Source: an uncultured Bacillaceae bacterium (GTDB lineage Bacteria > Bacillota > Bacilli > Bacillales > Alkalibacillaceae). Taken from it: a stretch of DNA of 12,655 nt. Both the position numbers and the translations under genes were made by a program. The stretch is taken from contig CALGNY010000145.1 of the NCBI GenBank assembly GCA_937958375.1, forward strand, positions 1 through 12,655. Direction: 5' to 3'. Positions 5,990 through 12,655 of the stretch are shown piece by piece. Below the pieces are notes generated by a model. That model saw only the letters and a list, made by a program, of their open reading frames with translations, was not told the origin of the DNA and searched no databases. How positions within the stretch are numbered: the first letter of the stretch is position 1; each line of letters opens with the position of its first letter.

Positions 5990-6206
5990 CAAGTACACAA
6001 TAAACTGACTTGCAATCAGCATTTTCAAGCAAACAAACGGACTGTCTCCAATCGAAATCTCTCTAGCGGCATCTTAAGAGTCTCACTCTTAGCTAATATC
6101 TATCTCCTATTACTGTTTTTTCATATAACAGACTAAAAATAACAAAAAGTAGGCAAAACAACCCAAATACCTTATTATTGTAATCGTTTTCTTTAGAATA
6201 ATTAAT
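5990..6206. other. Intergenic stretch between the repeat array and the transporter promoter
   Basis: No convincing gene is seen in either direction. A 7-bp inverted repeat, TAAGAGT (6075-6081) and ACTCTTA (6085-6091), has a CTC loop but no following T-run. The remainder becomes increasingly AT-rich toward the promoter at 6225. I found no T-box or recognisable riboswitch core. Confidence 0.5.
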
Positions 6207-6221
6207 TTTATTCTGAAAAAT
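6207..6221 (+). promoter_or_regulatory. Possible CodY-like box
   Basis: TTTATTCTGAAAAAT matches the 15-base CodY consensus AATTTTCWGAAAATT at 11 positions. It ends three bases before the -35 element of the transporter promoter. CodY represses dipeptide permease genes in B. subtilis, which makes the location sensible. Four mismatches in AT-rich DNA could be chance. Confidence 0.3.
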
Positions 6222-6224
6222 AGG

Positions 6225-6253
6225 TTGACTTTTGAACATTTGTAAAATAGAAT
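6225..6253 (+). promoter_or_regulatory. Sigma-A promoter of the peptide transporter operon
   Basis: TTGACT (6225-6230), a 17-bp spacer and TAGAAT (6248-6253) each match the consensus at five of six bases. The start would be near 6260, leaving a leader of about 40 nt with AGGAGGG at 6286-6292 before the first gene. Confidence 0.8.
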
Positions 6254-6299
6254 CTATTGAAAAGCAAGAAAGTTTGCTGAATGAGAGGAGGGTGAAGAA

Positions 6300-7241
6300 A
6301 TGCTGGGGATGATCGGCCGTCGACTTATTCAACTTGTATTTCTTTTATTAGGTATTTCGTTTTTGGTATTTATGAGTATGCATTTGGCTCCTGGAGATCC
6401 AGCTTCAGTAATCGGAGGGCCGAACGCGACAGCCTCAGACTTGGAGGCCATACGAGATAGCATGGGTCTTGATCGTCCAGTGCTTGTGCAGTATTTCGAT
6501 TACCTTGGTGGTATTTTGCAAGGTGATTTTGGCTATTCCTATCAAACAAACCAAGCGGTTACAGAGGCAATTCTTACCCGATTTCCAACAACGGTGAAGT
6601 TAGCGGTAGCAAGTATGGTTGTTGCCGTCGTTATCGGAATTGTTGCCGGGATCATCGCAGCGAGAAAACAGAATTCGTGGGCAGATGTAACGAGTACGAC
6701 TTTTTCATTAGTCGGTGTCTCGATCCCGAACTTTTGGCTCGGAACAATCCTTATCTTGATTTTCTCCGTTAACTTGCAAATATTACCTGTCGGTGGTTTG
6801 AATTCACCTTTTTATACACTTGACGGAATGAAAGAGTTAATTCTTCCGGCGATCACGCTAGGAACAGCTTCTGCGGCATTGATCGCCAGAATGACAAGGT
6901 CCTCGATGCTTGAAGTCATTCGCTCCGACTATATTCGGACGGCCAAAGCGAAAGGTGTCCGAAAACGACCATTGATCTGGGTACACACCTTAAAGAACGC
7001 CATGATACCCGTTTTGACCATTATCGGAATCAACTTTGGTTCATTACTTGGCGGAACGATTGTGACTGAACAGGTTTTTGCGATCAATGGAATTGGTCGG
7101 TTAATGATTGATGCGATTGCAGCACGAGATTTTCCGATCGTTCAAGGTACCGTGTTACTGGTCGCAGGAATTTTCGTCGTCGTAAACCTAATTGTAGATA
7201 TTGTATATACGCTTATTGACCCAAGAATCAGTTATGACTAG
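6300..7241 (+). CDS. Peptide-type ABC importer, permease 1 (DppB/OppB family)
   Basis: This 313-aa integral membrane protein is the first permease of a Dpp/Opp-type importer. The N-terminus (MLGMIGRRLIQLVFLLLGIS...) is the typical first helix, followed by the family motif HLAPGDPA at about 28-35. Five more helices follow. The cytoplasmic EAA-type loop that docks on an ATPase lies near residues 208-228 (RSDYIRTAKAKGV...). AGGAGGG at 6286-6292 is 7 nt before the ATG. It opens the operon, with the next gene 13 bp downstream. The specific substrate (di- or oligopeptide, glutathione, or another small solute) cannot be settled from this subunit, so no symbol is given. Confidence 0.92.
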   Translation: MLGMIGRRLIQLVFLLLGISFLVFMSMHLAPGDPASVIGGPNATASDLEAIRDSMGLDRPVLVQYFDYLGGILQGDFGYSYQTNQAVTEAILTRFPTTVKLAVASMVVAVVIGIVAGIIAARKQNSWADVTSTTFSLVGVSIPNFWLGTILILIFSVNLQILPVGGLNSPFYTLDGMKELILPAITLGTASAALIARMTRSSMLEVIRSDYIRTAKAKGVRKRPLIWVHTLKNAMIPVLTIIGINFGSLLGGTIVTEQVFAINGIGRLMIDAIAARDFPIVQGTVLLVAGIFVVVNLIVDIVYTLIDPRISYD

Positions 7242-7254
7242 AAGGGGGGATTCG

Positions 7255-8151
7255 ATGTCTTCTGCAGTTGCCGAAACAAAAGATGGGTTGAAATCAGAGA
7301 AAAAGAAACAAAGTCGTTTTGTGGAGGTCCTTAAAAGCCTCGTCAAAAACAAACTGTCCTTAATCGGGCTGATCATCATTACAATGATTGTCCTCGTTGC
7401 CGTATTTTCTCCTTTCATTACGAGTTATGGTCCCTATGAACAAAACTTAGAAAGCACTAAATTAGGTGTTGGGTCAGAAGGTCATTTTCTCGGCACCGAT
7501 AACTATGGACGAGACATGTGGTCAAGAATCGCGCACGGTGCAATTATCTCTTTGGTCGTCGGACTGAGTTCTGTCGGAATTGGTTTGATCGGTGGGATTG
7601 TACTTGGATTGCTTGCCGGATATTATCGCAAGTTAGATAACATCATCATGAGAATTGTAGACTTACTTTTTGCGTTTCCAGGGATCCTGCTTGCGATGTT
7701 GATCATTGCCATGTTAGGCACAAGTCTAGTGAATGTGGTGATCGCCATCAGTATTTGGTCCATTCCTGGTTGTGCAAGAATCGTCAGGGGTAGCGTGTTA
7801 TCCATCAAAAATCAGGAATATATCCAGGCGATGCGAACAGTAGGCGCCAGTGATCTGCGAATTCTCGTTAAACATGTCCTACCAAATTGTACAGCCCCAT
7901 TAATCGTATACGGAACAATGAGAATGGCGACGGCTATTTTATCGACATCAGCGCTAAGCTATCTCGGATTAGGTGCACAACCGCCTACAGCGGAATGGGG
8001 AGCAATGATCGCAGCTGGACAAGATTTCATGTGGGATGCACCACACATCTCTGTCATTCCAGGGATTGCTATTATGTTGACCGTTTTCGCATTTAACGTA
8101 GTCGGTGATGGACTAAGAGATGCGTTAGATCCAAACATGGATGTAAAATAA
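7255..8151 (+). CDS. Peptide-type ABC importer, permease 2 (DppC/OppC family)
   Basis: This 298-aa membrane protein is the second permease and pairs with the preceding one. A charged cytoplasmic N-terminus (about 1-33, rich in Lys) precedes TM1 (about 34-55), as in OppC_N regions. HFLGTDNYGRDMWSR is the conserved motif before the transport domain, and the EAA-type loop sits near 186-206 (NQEYIQAMRTVGAS...). The frame is open further upstream, but GGGGGG at 7244-7249 with 5-nt spacing supports the ATG at 7255, placing the start 13 bp after the previous stop. An ATG at 7234 overlapping the upstream gene lacks a ribosome site. Confidence 0.92.
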   Translation: MSSAVAETKDGLKSEKKKQSRFVEVLKSLVKNKLSLIGLIIITMIVLVAVFSPFITSYGPYEQNLESTKLGVGSEGHFLGTDNYGRDMWSRIAHGAIISLVVGLSSVGIGLIGGIVLGLLAGYYRKLDNIIMRIVDLLFAFPGILLAMLIIAMLGTSLVNVVIAISIWSIPGCARIVRGSVLSIKNQEYIQAMRTVGASDLRILVKHVLPNCTAPLIVYGTMRMATAILSTSALSYLGLGAQPPTAEWGAMIAAGQDFMWDAPHISVIPGIAIMLTVFAFNVVGDGLRDALDPNMDVK

Positions 8152-8172
8152 AAAACTTGGAGGCGTTCGTTT

Positions 8173-9735
8173 ATGAAAATTAAAAAATCAATGAGTTTGG
8201 TGCTGCTATTGTTGGCAGTATCACTCATATTCGTAGGGTGTAGTAGCAGTGACAGCAGTGGAGAAGGCGGAAGTGTTGAAGGTGCTGAGAGTACTAGCGA
8301 AGGATCATCAGAAATTACTTACGCAACGACTTCCGATGCCGCTGGACTTTCTCCGATTGATACAAATGACTCGGTTTCTTCCAATGTGACGTATCAAGTC
8401 TATGAAACATTGTTCACACAAAATCCTGAAACATTAGAACCTGAACCACTATTGGCAGAGTCCTATGAAACACCTGATGAAAATACATGGGAAATTAAAT
8501 TGAAAGAAGGCATCGAATTCCACGATGGAACACCATTCAATGCCGAAGCGGTAAAATACACGTTTGATCAATTGAAAGATCCAGATCGTGCAGCTCCTCG
8601 TGCATCGTTGCTTGAACCGGTTGAATCAATTGAAGTGAAGGATGAGTATACGGTTGTTTTAAAAACGACAGAACCTTATGGCCCAATGCTTGCGGCGCTT
8701 AGTCATACTAACGCGGCGATCGTAAGTCCAACTGCAGACCAAGAGGGCGACATCAATAAAGAGCCCGTCGGTACTGGCCCGTTTGTATTTGAAAGCTGGG
8801 AAGAAGGAAATGAAATAGTCTTAAAACGAAATGAAGATTATTGGAGAGAACCAGCTGAACTGGAAAAGGTGACGTATAAAGTCGTACCTGAAACATCCAC
8901 TGCGATTTCCATGCTAGAAACTGGTGAAGTCCAGTTTATTGACCAAATCCCTTCTGATCATATCAATCGTGTCGAATCCCTTCAAGGAATCGAAGTACAG
9001 AAAGCTGAAGGGACACGTGTTTCTTACTTAGGATTCAATATGGAAAAAGAGCCATTCAGTGATTTGGAGTTCAGACAGGCAGTTGCTCATGGTGTAAACC
9101 AAGAAGCCTACGTATCACAATTGAACGGTCTTGGCCTTTACAACGAAAGCATCATTGGTCCAAAAGTATTTGGTTATGATGAAGAAGCAGAATCGGCTGG
9201 TTATGAATATGACCCAGAAAAAGCAAAACAAATCATCCAAGAAAATGGTTATGAAGGAACAGAGGTCACACTTCTTGCTGCTAACCGTGATAACTATATG
9301 AAAATGGCTGAAATCGTCCAATCCCAACTTTCCGAGATTGGTCTCAACGTATCCATAGAAACAATGGAATGGGCTAGCTTCTTAGACGTTGCCAGAAATG
9401 GCGATTTTGACATGACATTCTTAGGTTGGGCAAATAGTACAGCAGACGGCAGTGAACTGCTTTACCCGAATTTACACGTTGACAATATCGGAGCTTCCAA
9501 TAATGTTCGTTTCGATAACAGTGAGTTTAATCAATTGGTCGAAGAATCTAGACAATCTGTCGATCAAGAGGTCAGAAAAGAAAAGTTACATGAAGCTAAC
9601 CTGCTTGCGATCGAAGCTGCTCCATGGGTAGTCATGGAACATGGTGTGGTGACGGTGGGTTATGACGAATCTGTTGAAGGGTTAGTTGTCGATCCGACTG
9701 GAATGTGGTCACTATATCCGGTATCCAGAAAGTAG
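8173..9735 (+). CDS. Peptide-type ABC importer, substrate-binding lipoprotein (SBP family 5)
   Basis: This 520-aa extracytoplasmic receptor delivers substrate to the two permeases. It starts with a lipoprotein signal: KIKK, a hydrophobic stretch at about 7-20, and the lipobox FVGC with C23 as the lipidated cysteine. A Ser/Gly/Glu-rich linker (24-47) follows. The mature part is a family 5 solute-binding protein, with the hallmark segments LAESYETPDENTWEIKLKEG and FHDGTPFNAEAVKYTFD at about 95-135 and VGTGPFVFESW near 198-208. GGAGG at 8159-8163 is 9 nt from the ATG. The gene lies between the permease and ATPase genes. Family members bind dipeptides, oligopeptides, glutathione, nickel chelates or sugars; I lean to peptides or glutathione but cannot decide. 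Confidence 0.92.
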   Translation: MKIKKSMSLVLLLLAVSLIFVGCSSSDSSGEGGSVEGAESTSEGSSEITYATTSDAAGLSPIDTNDSVSSNVTYQVYETLFTQNPETLEPEPLLAESYETPDENTWEIKLKEGIEFHDGTPFNAEAVKYTFDQLKDPDRAAPRASLLEPVESIEVKDEYTVVLKTTEPYGPMLAALSHTNAAIVSPTADQEGDINKEPVGTGPFVFESWEEGNEIVLKRNEDYWREPAELEKVTYKVVPETSTAISMLETGEVQFIDQIPSDHINRVESLQGIEVQKAEGTRVSYLGFNMEKEPFSDLEFRQAVAHGVNQEAYVSQLNGLGLYNESIIGPKVFGYDEEAESAGYEYDPEKAKQIIQENGYEGTEVTLLAANRDNYMKMAEIVQSQLSEIGLNVSIETMEWASFLDVARNGDFDMTFLGWANSTADGSELLYPNLHVDNIGASNNVRFDNSEFNQLVEESRQSVDQEVRKEKLHEANLLAIEAAPWVVMEHGVVTVGYDESVEGLVVDPTGMWSLYPVSRK

Positions 9736-9744
9736 GTGTCTCAG

Positions 9745-10740
9745 ATGACAGATTTACTTCAAGTCGAAAACTTAGAGGTTAAGTTTCGAACAGCAGATGG
9801 CCAATTGCCAGCTGTTCGGAACATCTCATTCTCGGTTGATCGAGGAGAAACATTATGTATTGTCGGGGAATCCGGGTCTGGAAAAAGTATCACTTCGCTT
9901 TCCTTGATGGGTTTATTGCCACCAAATGGCGAAGTCACGAACGGATCCATCTATTTAGATGGGGAAGACATCAGTGGAAAGAAAGAAGAGGAAATGGAAC
10001 GGTTACGCGGAAATAAGCTATCTATGATTTTCCAAGAACCGATGACCGCCCTGAATCCTGTATTGACAATTGGTTATCAATTAAGAGAACCATTAATGAT
10101 TCATAAAAATATGTCTAAAAAAGAAGCCATCCAAGCAAGCGCTGAACTTTTGGACAAAGTTGGCATCCCGAATCCAATGGAGAAGCTAAATCAGCATCCT
10201 CACGAACTGAGTGGTGGGATGAGGCAGCGTGTAATGATTGCGATGGCGCTCGCCTGTGAACCGTCATTGTTGGTTGCAGATGAACCCACTACTGCCTTGG
10301 ATGTCACGATTCAAGCTCAAATTTTGGACTTGATCAGTGAGTTGCAATCCGAATTTGGAATGGGCGTTATTTTCGTTACCCATGATATGGGTGTGGTAGC
10401 GGAAATCGCTGATCGTGTCATGGTGATGTATGGTGGGGAAGTCATCGAACTAGCCGACGTTGAGACGATTTTTGAAGATCCACAGCATCCATATACAAAG
10501 GGACTGTTGGATTCGGTACCTGACGTCGACGATGCTTCCAAAGAAGTGGTGGCGATCAAAGGATCTATGCCAGGTTTAAATGAGGAAATCAGTGGTTGTC
10601 GATTTCACCCTCGTTGTCCATTCGCAATGGATATTTGTAAACAGAAAGAGCCGCCTACGTTTGAAGTAGGATCGAATCATCTGAGTAAATGCTGGCTTCA
10701 GGAGGTGAATCAGCATGAGCAACCAAAAGCAATTACTTAA
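9745..10740 (+). CDS. Peptide-type ABC importer, ATPase 1 (DppD/OppD family)
   Basis: This 331-aa ATPase has all the nucleotide-binding motifs: Walker A GESGSGKS (41-48), Q-loop Q97, signature LSGGMRQ (155-161), Walker B LLVADE with D179 and E180, and H-loop H213. The C-terminal oligopeptide-transporter extension carries four cysteines (C285, C291, C298, C316) with x5, x6 and x17 spacing, a pattern linked to an iron-sulphur cluster in DppD-type proteins. A GTG directly after the upstream stop (9736) is in frame. The ATG at 9745 is preferred because GTAGGTG at 9732-9738 is correctly spaced for it. The 3' end overlaps the next gene by 26 bp. Confidence 0.92.
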   Translation: MTDLLQVENLEVKFRTADGQLPAVRNISFSVDRGETLCIVGESGSGKSITSLSLMGLLPPNGEVTNGSIYLDGEDISGKKEEEMERLRGNKLSMIFQEPMTALNPVLTIGYQLREPLMIHKNMSKKEAIQASAELLDKVGIPNPMEKLNQHPHELSGGMRQRVMIAMALACEPSLLVADEPTTALDVTIQAQILDLISELQSEFGMGVIFVTHDMGVVAEIADRVMVMYGGEVIELADVETIFEDPQHPYTKGLLDSVPDVDDASKEVVAIKGSMPGLNEEISGCRFHPRCPFAMDICKQKEPPTFEVGSNHLSKCWLQEVNQHEQPKAIT

Positions 10741-11743
10741 ATTGCAAAACGTAAAAAAATTTTTCCCGGTTAAAAAGGGAATGTTTCAACGGAATAAAAA
10801 TCTTGTCAAAGCCGTTAATGGAATTAATTTAAATGTCTATGAGGGCGAGACATTAGGTGTCGTCGGCGAATCGGGGTGTGGAAAATCCACTCTCGGAAAA
10901 GTGGTCATCGGGCTAGAAAAGCTTTCGGATGGGTCGATTTATTTTAATGACCAGTCGATTGGCAATCTGCCTGAAAGAAAATTGAAGGAATACAAAAAGG
11001 ATTTACAAATGATTTTTCAGGATCCTTATGCCTCACTGAATCCACGCCAAAAAATAGGTCATGCACTGGAAGAGATTTTCGTGATTCACACAAATCTGAA
11101 TAAGGCTGAGCGAAAAGAAAAAGTGGTTTCCTTGTTAGAAGAAGTTGGGTTAAGTGAAGAGCATTATGACAGATACCCACGTGAATTCAGTGGTGGACAG
11201 AGACAGCGGGTCGGAATTGCTCGTGCGCTCGCTCTTAACCCGTCGTTGATCGTATGTGACGAGGCGGTCTCGGCACTGGATGTGTCTGTTCAGGCACAGG
11301 TCATGAAACTTCTCAAGGATGTGCAGAGTAAGTACAATCTAACTTATCTATTCATCTCGCATGACTTGGGCGTCGTCCGCTATATGAGTGACCGGATTTT
11401 GGTAATGTATTTAGGTGCGCAGGTAGAGCTAGGTGATTCCGAGCAAATTTATAACAATCCATTACATCCATATACGAAAGCATTACTGTCTGCTATTCCA
11501 CGACCTAATCCAAAACATAAGAGAGAACGAATAAAGTTGCAAGGAGATTTGCCTAGCGCCTCGGATTATCCGGCGGGTTGTCCGTTTCATACGCGATGCC
11601 CGATTGCGACAGACCGTTGTAAAGAGGTCAGACCTGAGTGGAGAGAGATTGAAGAAAACCATTTCGTAGCCTGTCATGAAGTTGAAGCCATAAAGCAAAC
11701 GAATGATGATGTACGTGAAGACGGACTGAAAGAATTGGTTTAA
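10715..11743 (+). CDS. Peptide-type ABC importer, ATPase 2 (DppF/OppF family)
   Basis: This 342-aa protein is the partner ATPase. Motifs are Walker A GESGCGKST (51-59), Q-loop Q102, signature FSGGQRQR (158-165), Walker B LIVCDE with D182 and E183, and H-loop H216. The D-loop region reads CDEAVSALDVS, the OppF/DppF style with A in place of the usual P. The C-terminal extension has C289, C295, C302 and C320, the same spacing as in the first ATPase. Translation starts inside the upstream gene: AGGAGGTGA (10700-10708) and the ATG lie 26 bp before that gene's stop, implying translational coupling. This is the last gene of the operon and is followed by a terminator. Confidence 0.93.
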   Translation: MSNQKQLLKLQNVKKFFPVKKGMFQRNKNLVKAVNGINLNVYEGETLGVVGESGCGKSTLGKVVIGLEKLSDGSIYFNDQSIGNLPERKLKEYKKDLQMIFQDPYASLNPRQKIGHALEEIFVIHTNLNKAERKEKVVSLLEEVGLSEEHYDRYPREFSGGQRQRVGIARALALNPSLIVCDEAVSALDVSVQAQVMKLLKDVQSKYNLTYLFISHDLGVVRYMSDRILVMYLGAQVELGDSEQIYNNPLHPYTKALLSAIPRPNPKHKRERIKLQGDLPSASDYPAGCPFHTRCPIATDRCKEVRPEWREIEENHFVACHEVEAIKQTNDDVREDGLKELV

Positions 11744-11779
11744 TCTTCTTTTCCCTGAAAAACTGAATATAAAATCAAA

Positions 11780-11822
11780 CCCGTATGACGAAGGTAACAA
11801 TTATTCGTTATACGGGAATTTT
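11780..11822. terminator. Probable bidirectional terminator between converging genes
   Basis: CCCGTATGACGAA (11780-11792) pairs with TTCGTTATACGGG (11804-11816) over 13 positions with one G-T wobble. The rightward flank is AATTTT and the leftward flank, read on the minus strand, is TTTGATTTT. It can therefore serve the transporter operon and the converging GGDEF gene, although neither T-run is perfect. Confidence 0.75.
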
Positions 11823-11866
11823 GCTGTGGTCATGCCCATCTATTGATTTTGGCTTGGTTCGTACGA

Positions 11867-12655
11867 TTAACCCATAGGCTGCCTTGCCTGCTTTCTAATT
11901 GATTTTAATCGAGCGAGTTCCTTTGTCAGATCGAGAGCATTGTTGAACGATTGCTTTTCGTTATCAACCGAACCAATGGTTAAGCTGATCAGTGGAAATC
12001 GATCAATCTCTCCTTGGCGGTTCGTGACCGTAATATAGCCTATTTCAGCATCAGTCTCTGTATAAAGATTCAATACTTCTCGTTCAAATTTCCGTTGAAC
12101 AGAATCAAAGTACGATTGGTCGACGTATCCATCCATAATAACCGTAAAATCATCCCCACCAACATGACCGATGAACTGGTTGGAAGGGATTTCTTCAATC
12201 AGGAGATCTGCTAATAACTTGATGACGAGATCGCCATTTTCAAACCCATAGGCATCGTTATATGATTTGAAATGATCGATATCCAGATAAGCAATCGTGT
12301 ATGGTTGGTTGCCTGAAACGATTTCATCCAGCTTTTGCTCGATCATCAAGTTGCCCGGGAGTCCGGTCAGTGGGTTCTCTTGTTTCGCGGCTGAAATTTT
12401 CAAATCATTTGTTTTCATCAATAAATCCTTCACAGAAACAATGCCTACAAACTTTTCATCTTTTGTAACGACAATAAAGTCATAAAGCTTGTCGTTCGGA
12501 CGATTCATAGCCAATATCGAAACGTCACTGACGGAGGTTTTGTAGTCCACGGACAAAAATTCACGATCCATAATCTGCTGGACGGGCTTATTTTGGTTCA
12601 ATGTATATCCATAATACCCACTTAATTTGTCGGTGACATTTTCCCTCGTGAGCGT
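11867..12655 (-). CDS. GGDEF-domain protein with CBS-like region, N-terminus outside the window
   Basis: The reading frame is open from the right edge, so only the C-terminal 262 residues are visible. Numbering from the in-frame TTG at 12601, about 1-62 resemble the second half of a CBS-pair region (PVQQIMDREFLSVDY ... FVGIVSVKDLLM). A GGDEF domain spans about 76-240: NPLTGLPG at 77-84, the metal-binding segment AYLDIDHFKSYND, and the active-site loop GHVGGDDF with GGDDF at 148-152. The fourth position is D rather than the usual E, and no RxxD inhibitory site precedes the loop. CBS-GGDEF modules often follow an EAL domain, so a bifunctional cyclic-di-GMP protein is possible but cannot be seen. 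The TTG has no ribosome site and the frame continues upstream, so it is not the start. The gene converges on the transporter operon. Confidence 0.88.
   Translation of the reverse strand, partial: TLTRENVTDKLSGYYGYTLNQNKPVQQIMDREFLSVDYKTSVSDVSILAMNRPNDKLYDFIVVTKDEKFVGIVSVKDLLMKTNDLKISAAKQENPLTGLPGNLMIEQKLDEIVSGNQPYTIAYLDIDHFKSYNDAYGFENGDLVIKLLADLLIEEIPSNQFIGHVGGDDFTVIMDGYVDQSYFDSVQRKFEREVLNLYTETDAEIGYITVTNRQGEIDRFPLISLTIGSVDNEKQSFNNALDLTKELARLKSIRKQARQPMG

Noticed and set aside
5549..6028. 159-residue minus-strand protein as an annotated gene
   Set aside because: It is openness produced by a 51-bp repeat. There is no ribosome site before the ATG at 6028, and another minus frame and a plus frame are open over long parts as well. 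Kept only as a finding to test.
6075..6091. Terminator or riboswitch element
   Set aside because: The 7-bp inverted repeat has no T-run and no conserved riboswitch or T-box context.
6093..6332. Minus-strand frame of 79 codons upstream of the transporter
   Set aside because: It overlaps the transporter promoter, ribosome site and first codons, and has no ribosome site of its own.
7201..7254. Longer N-terminus for the second permease
   Set aside because: It would overlap the first permease gene and lacks a ribosome site; the G-rich site fits the ATG at 7255.

Overview
The window looks like chromosomal DNA from an endospore-forming Bacillales bacterium (Bacillaceae or Planococcaceae type). The evidence is a moderately AT-rich sequence, strong GGAGG-type ribosome sites, simple hairpin plus T-run terminators, sigma-A-like promoters, a LysM/GH18 spore-cortex hydrolase of the YaaH/SleL type, a Bacillus-like tRNA-Val(GAC) without an encoded CCA, and a chemoreceptor. 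Genus-level placement is inference only. I see no phage, IS element, CRISPR or resistance gene.

Layout. 1-152: the end of a 52-bp tandem repeat array that continues off the left edge. 322-1734 (+): cortex hydrolase with its own terminator. 1817-2053 (-): small three-helix membrane protein with a TTG start. 2132-2204 (-): tRNA-Val with a near-perfect promoter and a strong terminator. Its promoter is interleaved with a rightward promoter for a 65-aa two-helix membrane protein (2301-2498). 2600-2980 (+): short beta-carbonic-anhydrase-like protein. 3093-3917 (+): alpha/beta hydrolase. 4095-5387 (+): chemoreceptor with almost no extracellular domain. Each of these plus-strand genes is followed by its own terminator, so they look monocistronic.

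5455-6299 is a long gap without a convincing gene. Its centre is an array of nine palindromic units spaced exactly 51 bp apart. This is the most unusual feature of the window.

6300-11743 (+) is a five-gene ABC importer operon for peptides or a similar substrate (Dpp/Opp/App/Gsi superfamily): two permeases, a lipoprotein receptor and two ATPases. A good sigma-A promoter precedes it and a terminator follows. The receptor captures substrate outside the membrane, the two permeases form the channel, and the two different ATPases drive import. From the right edge a GGDEF-domain protein with a CBS-like segment (11867-12655, -) runs toward the operon. Its N-terminal part lies outside the window.

No clearly new system is demonstrated. 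The best candidate for something undescribed is the 51-bp palindromic array, followed by the 52-bp array at the left edge and the interleaved promoters at the tRNA gene.
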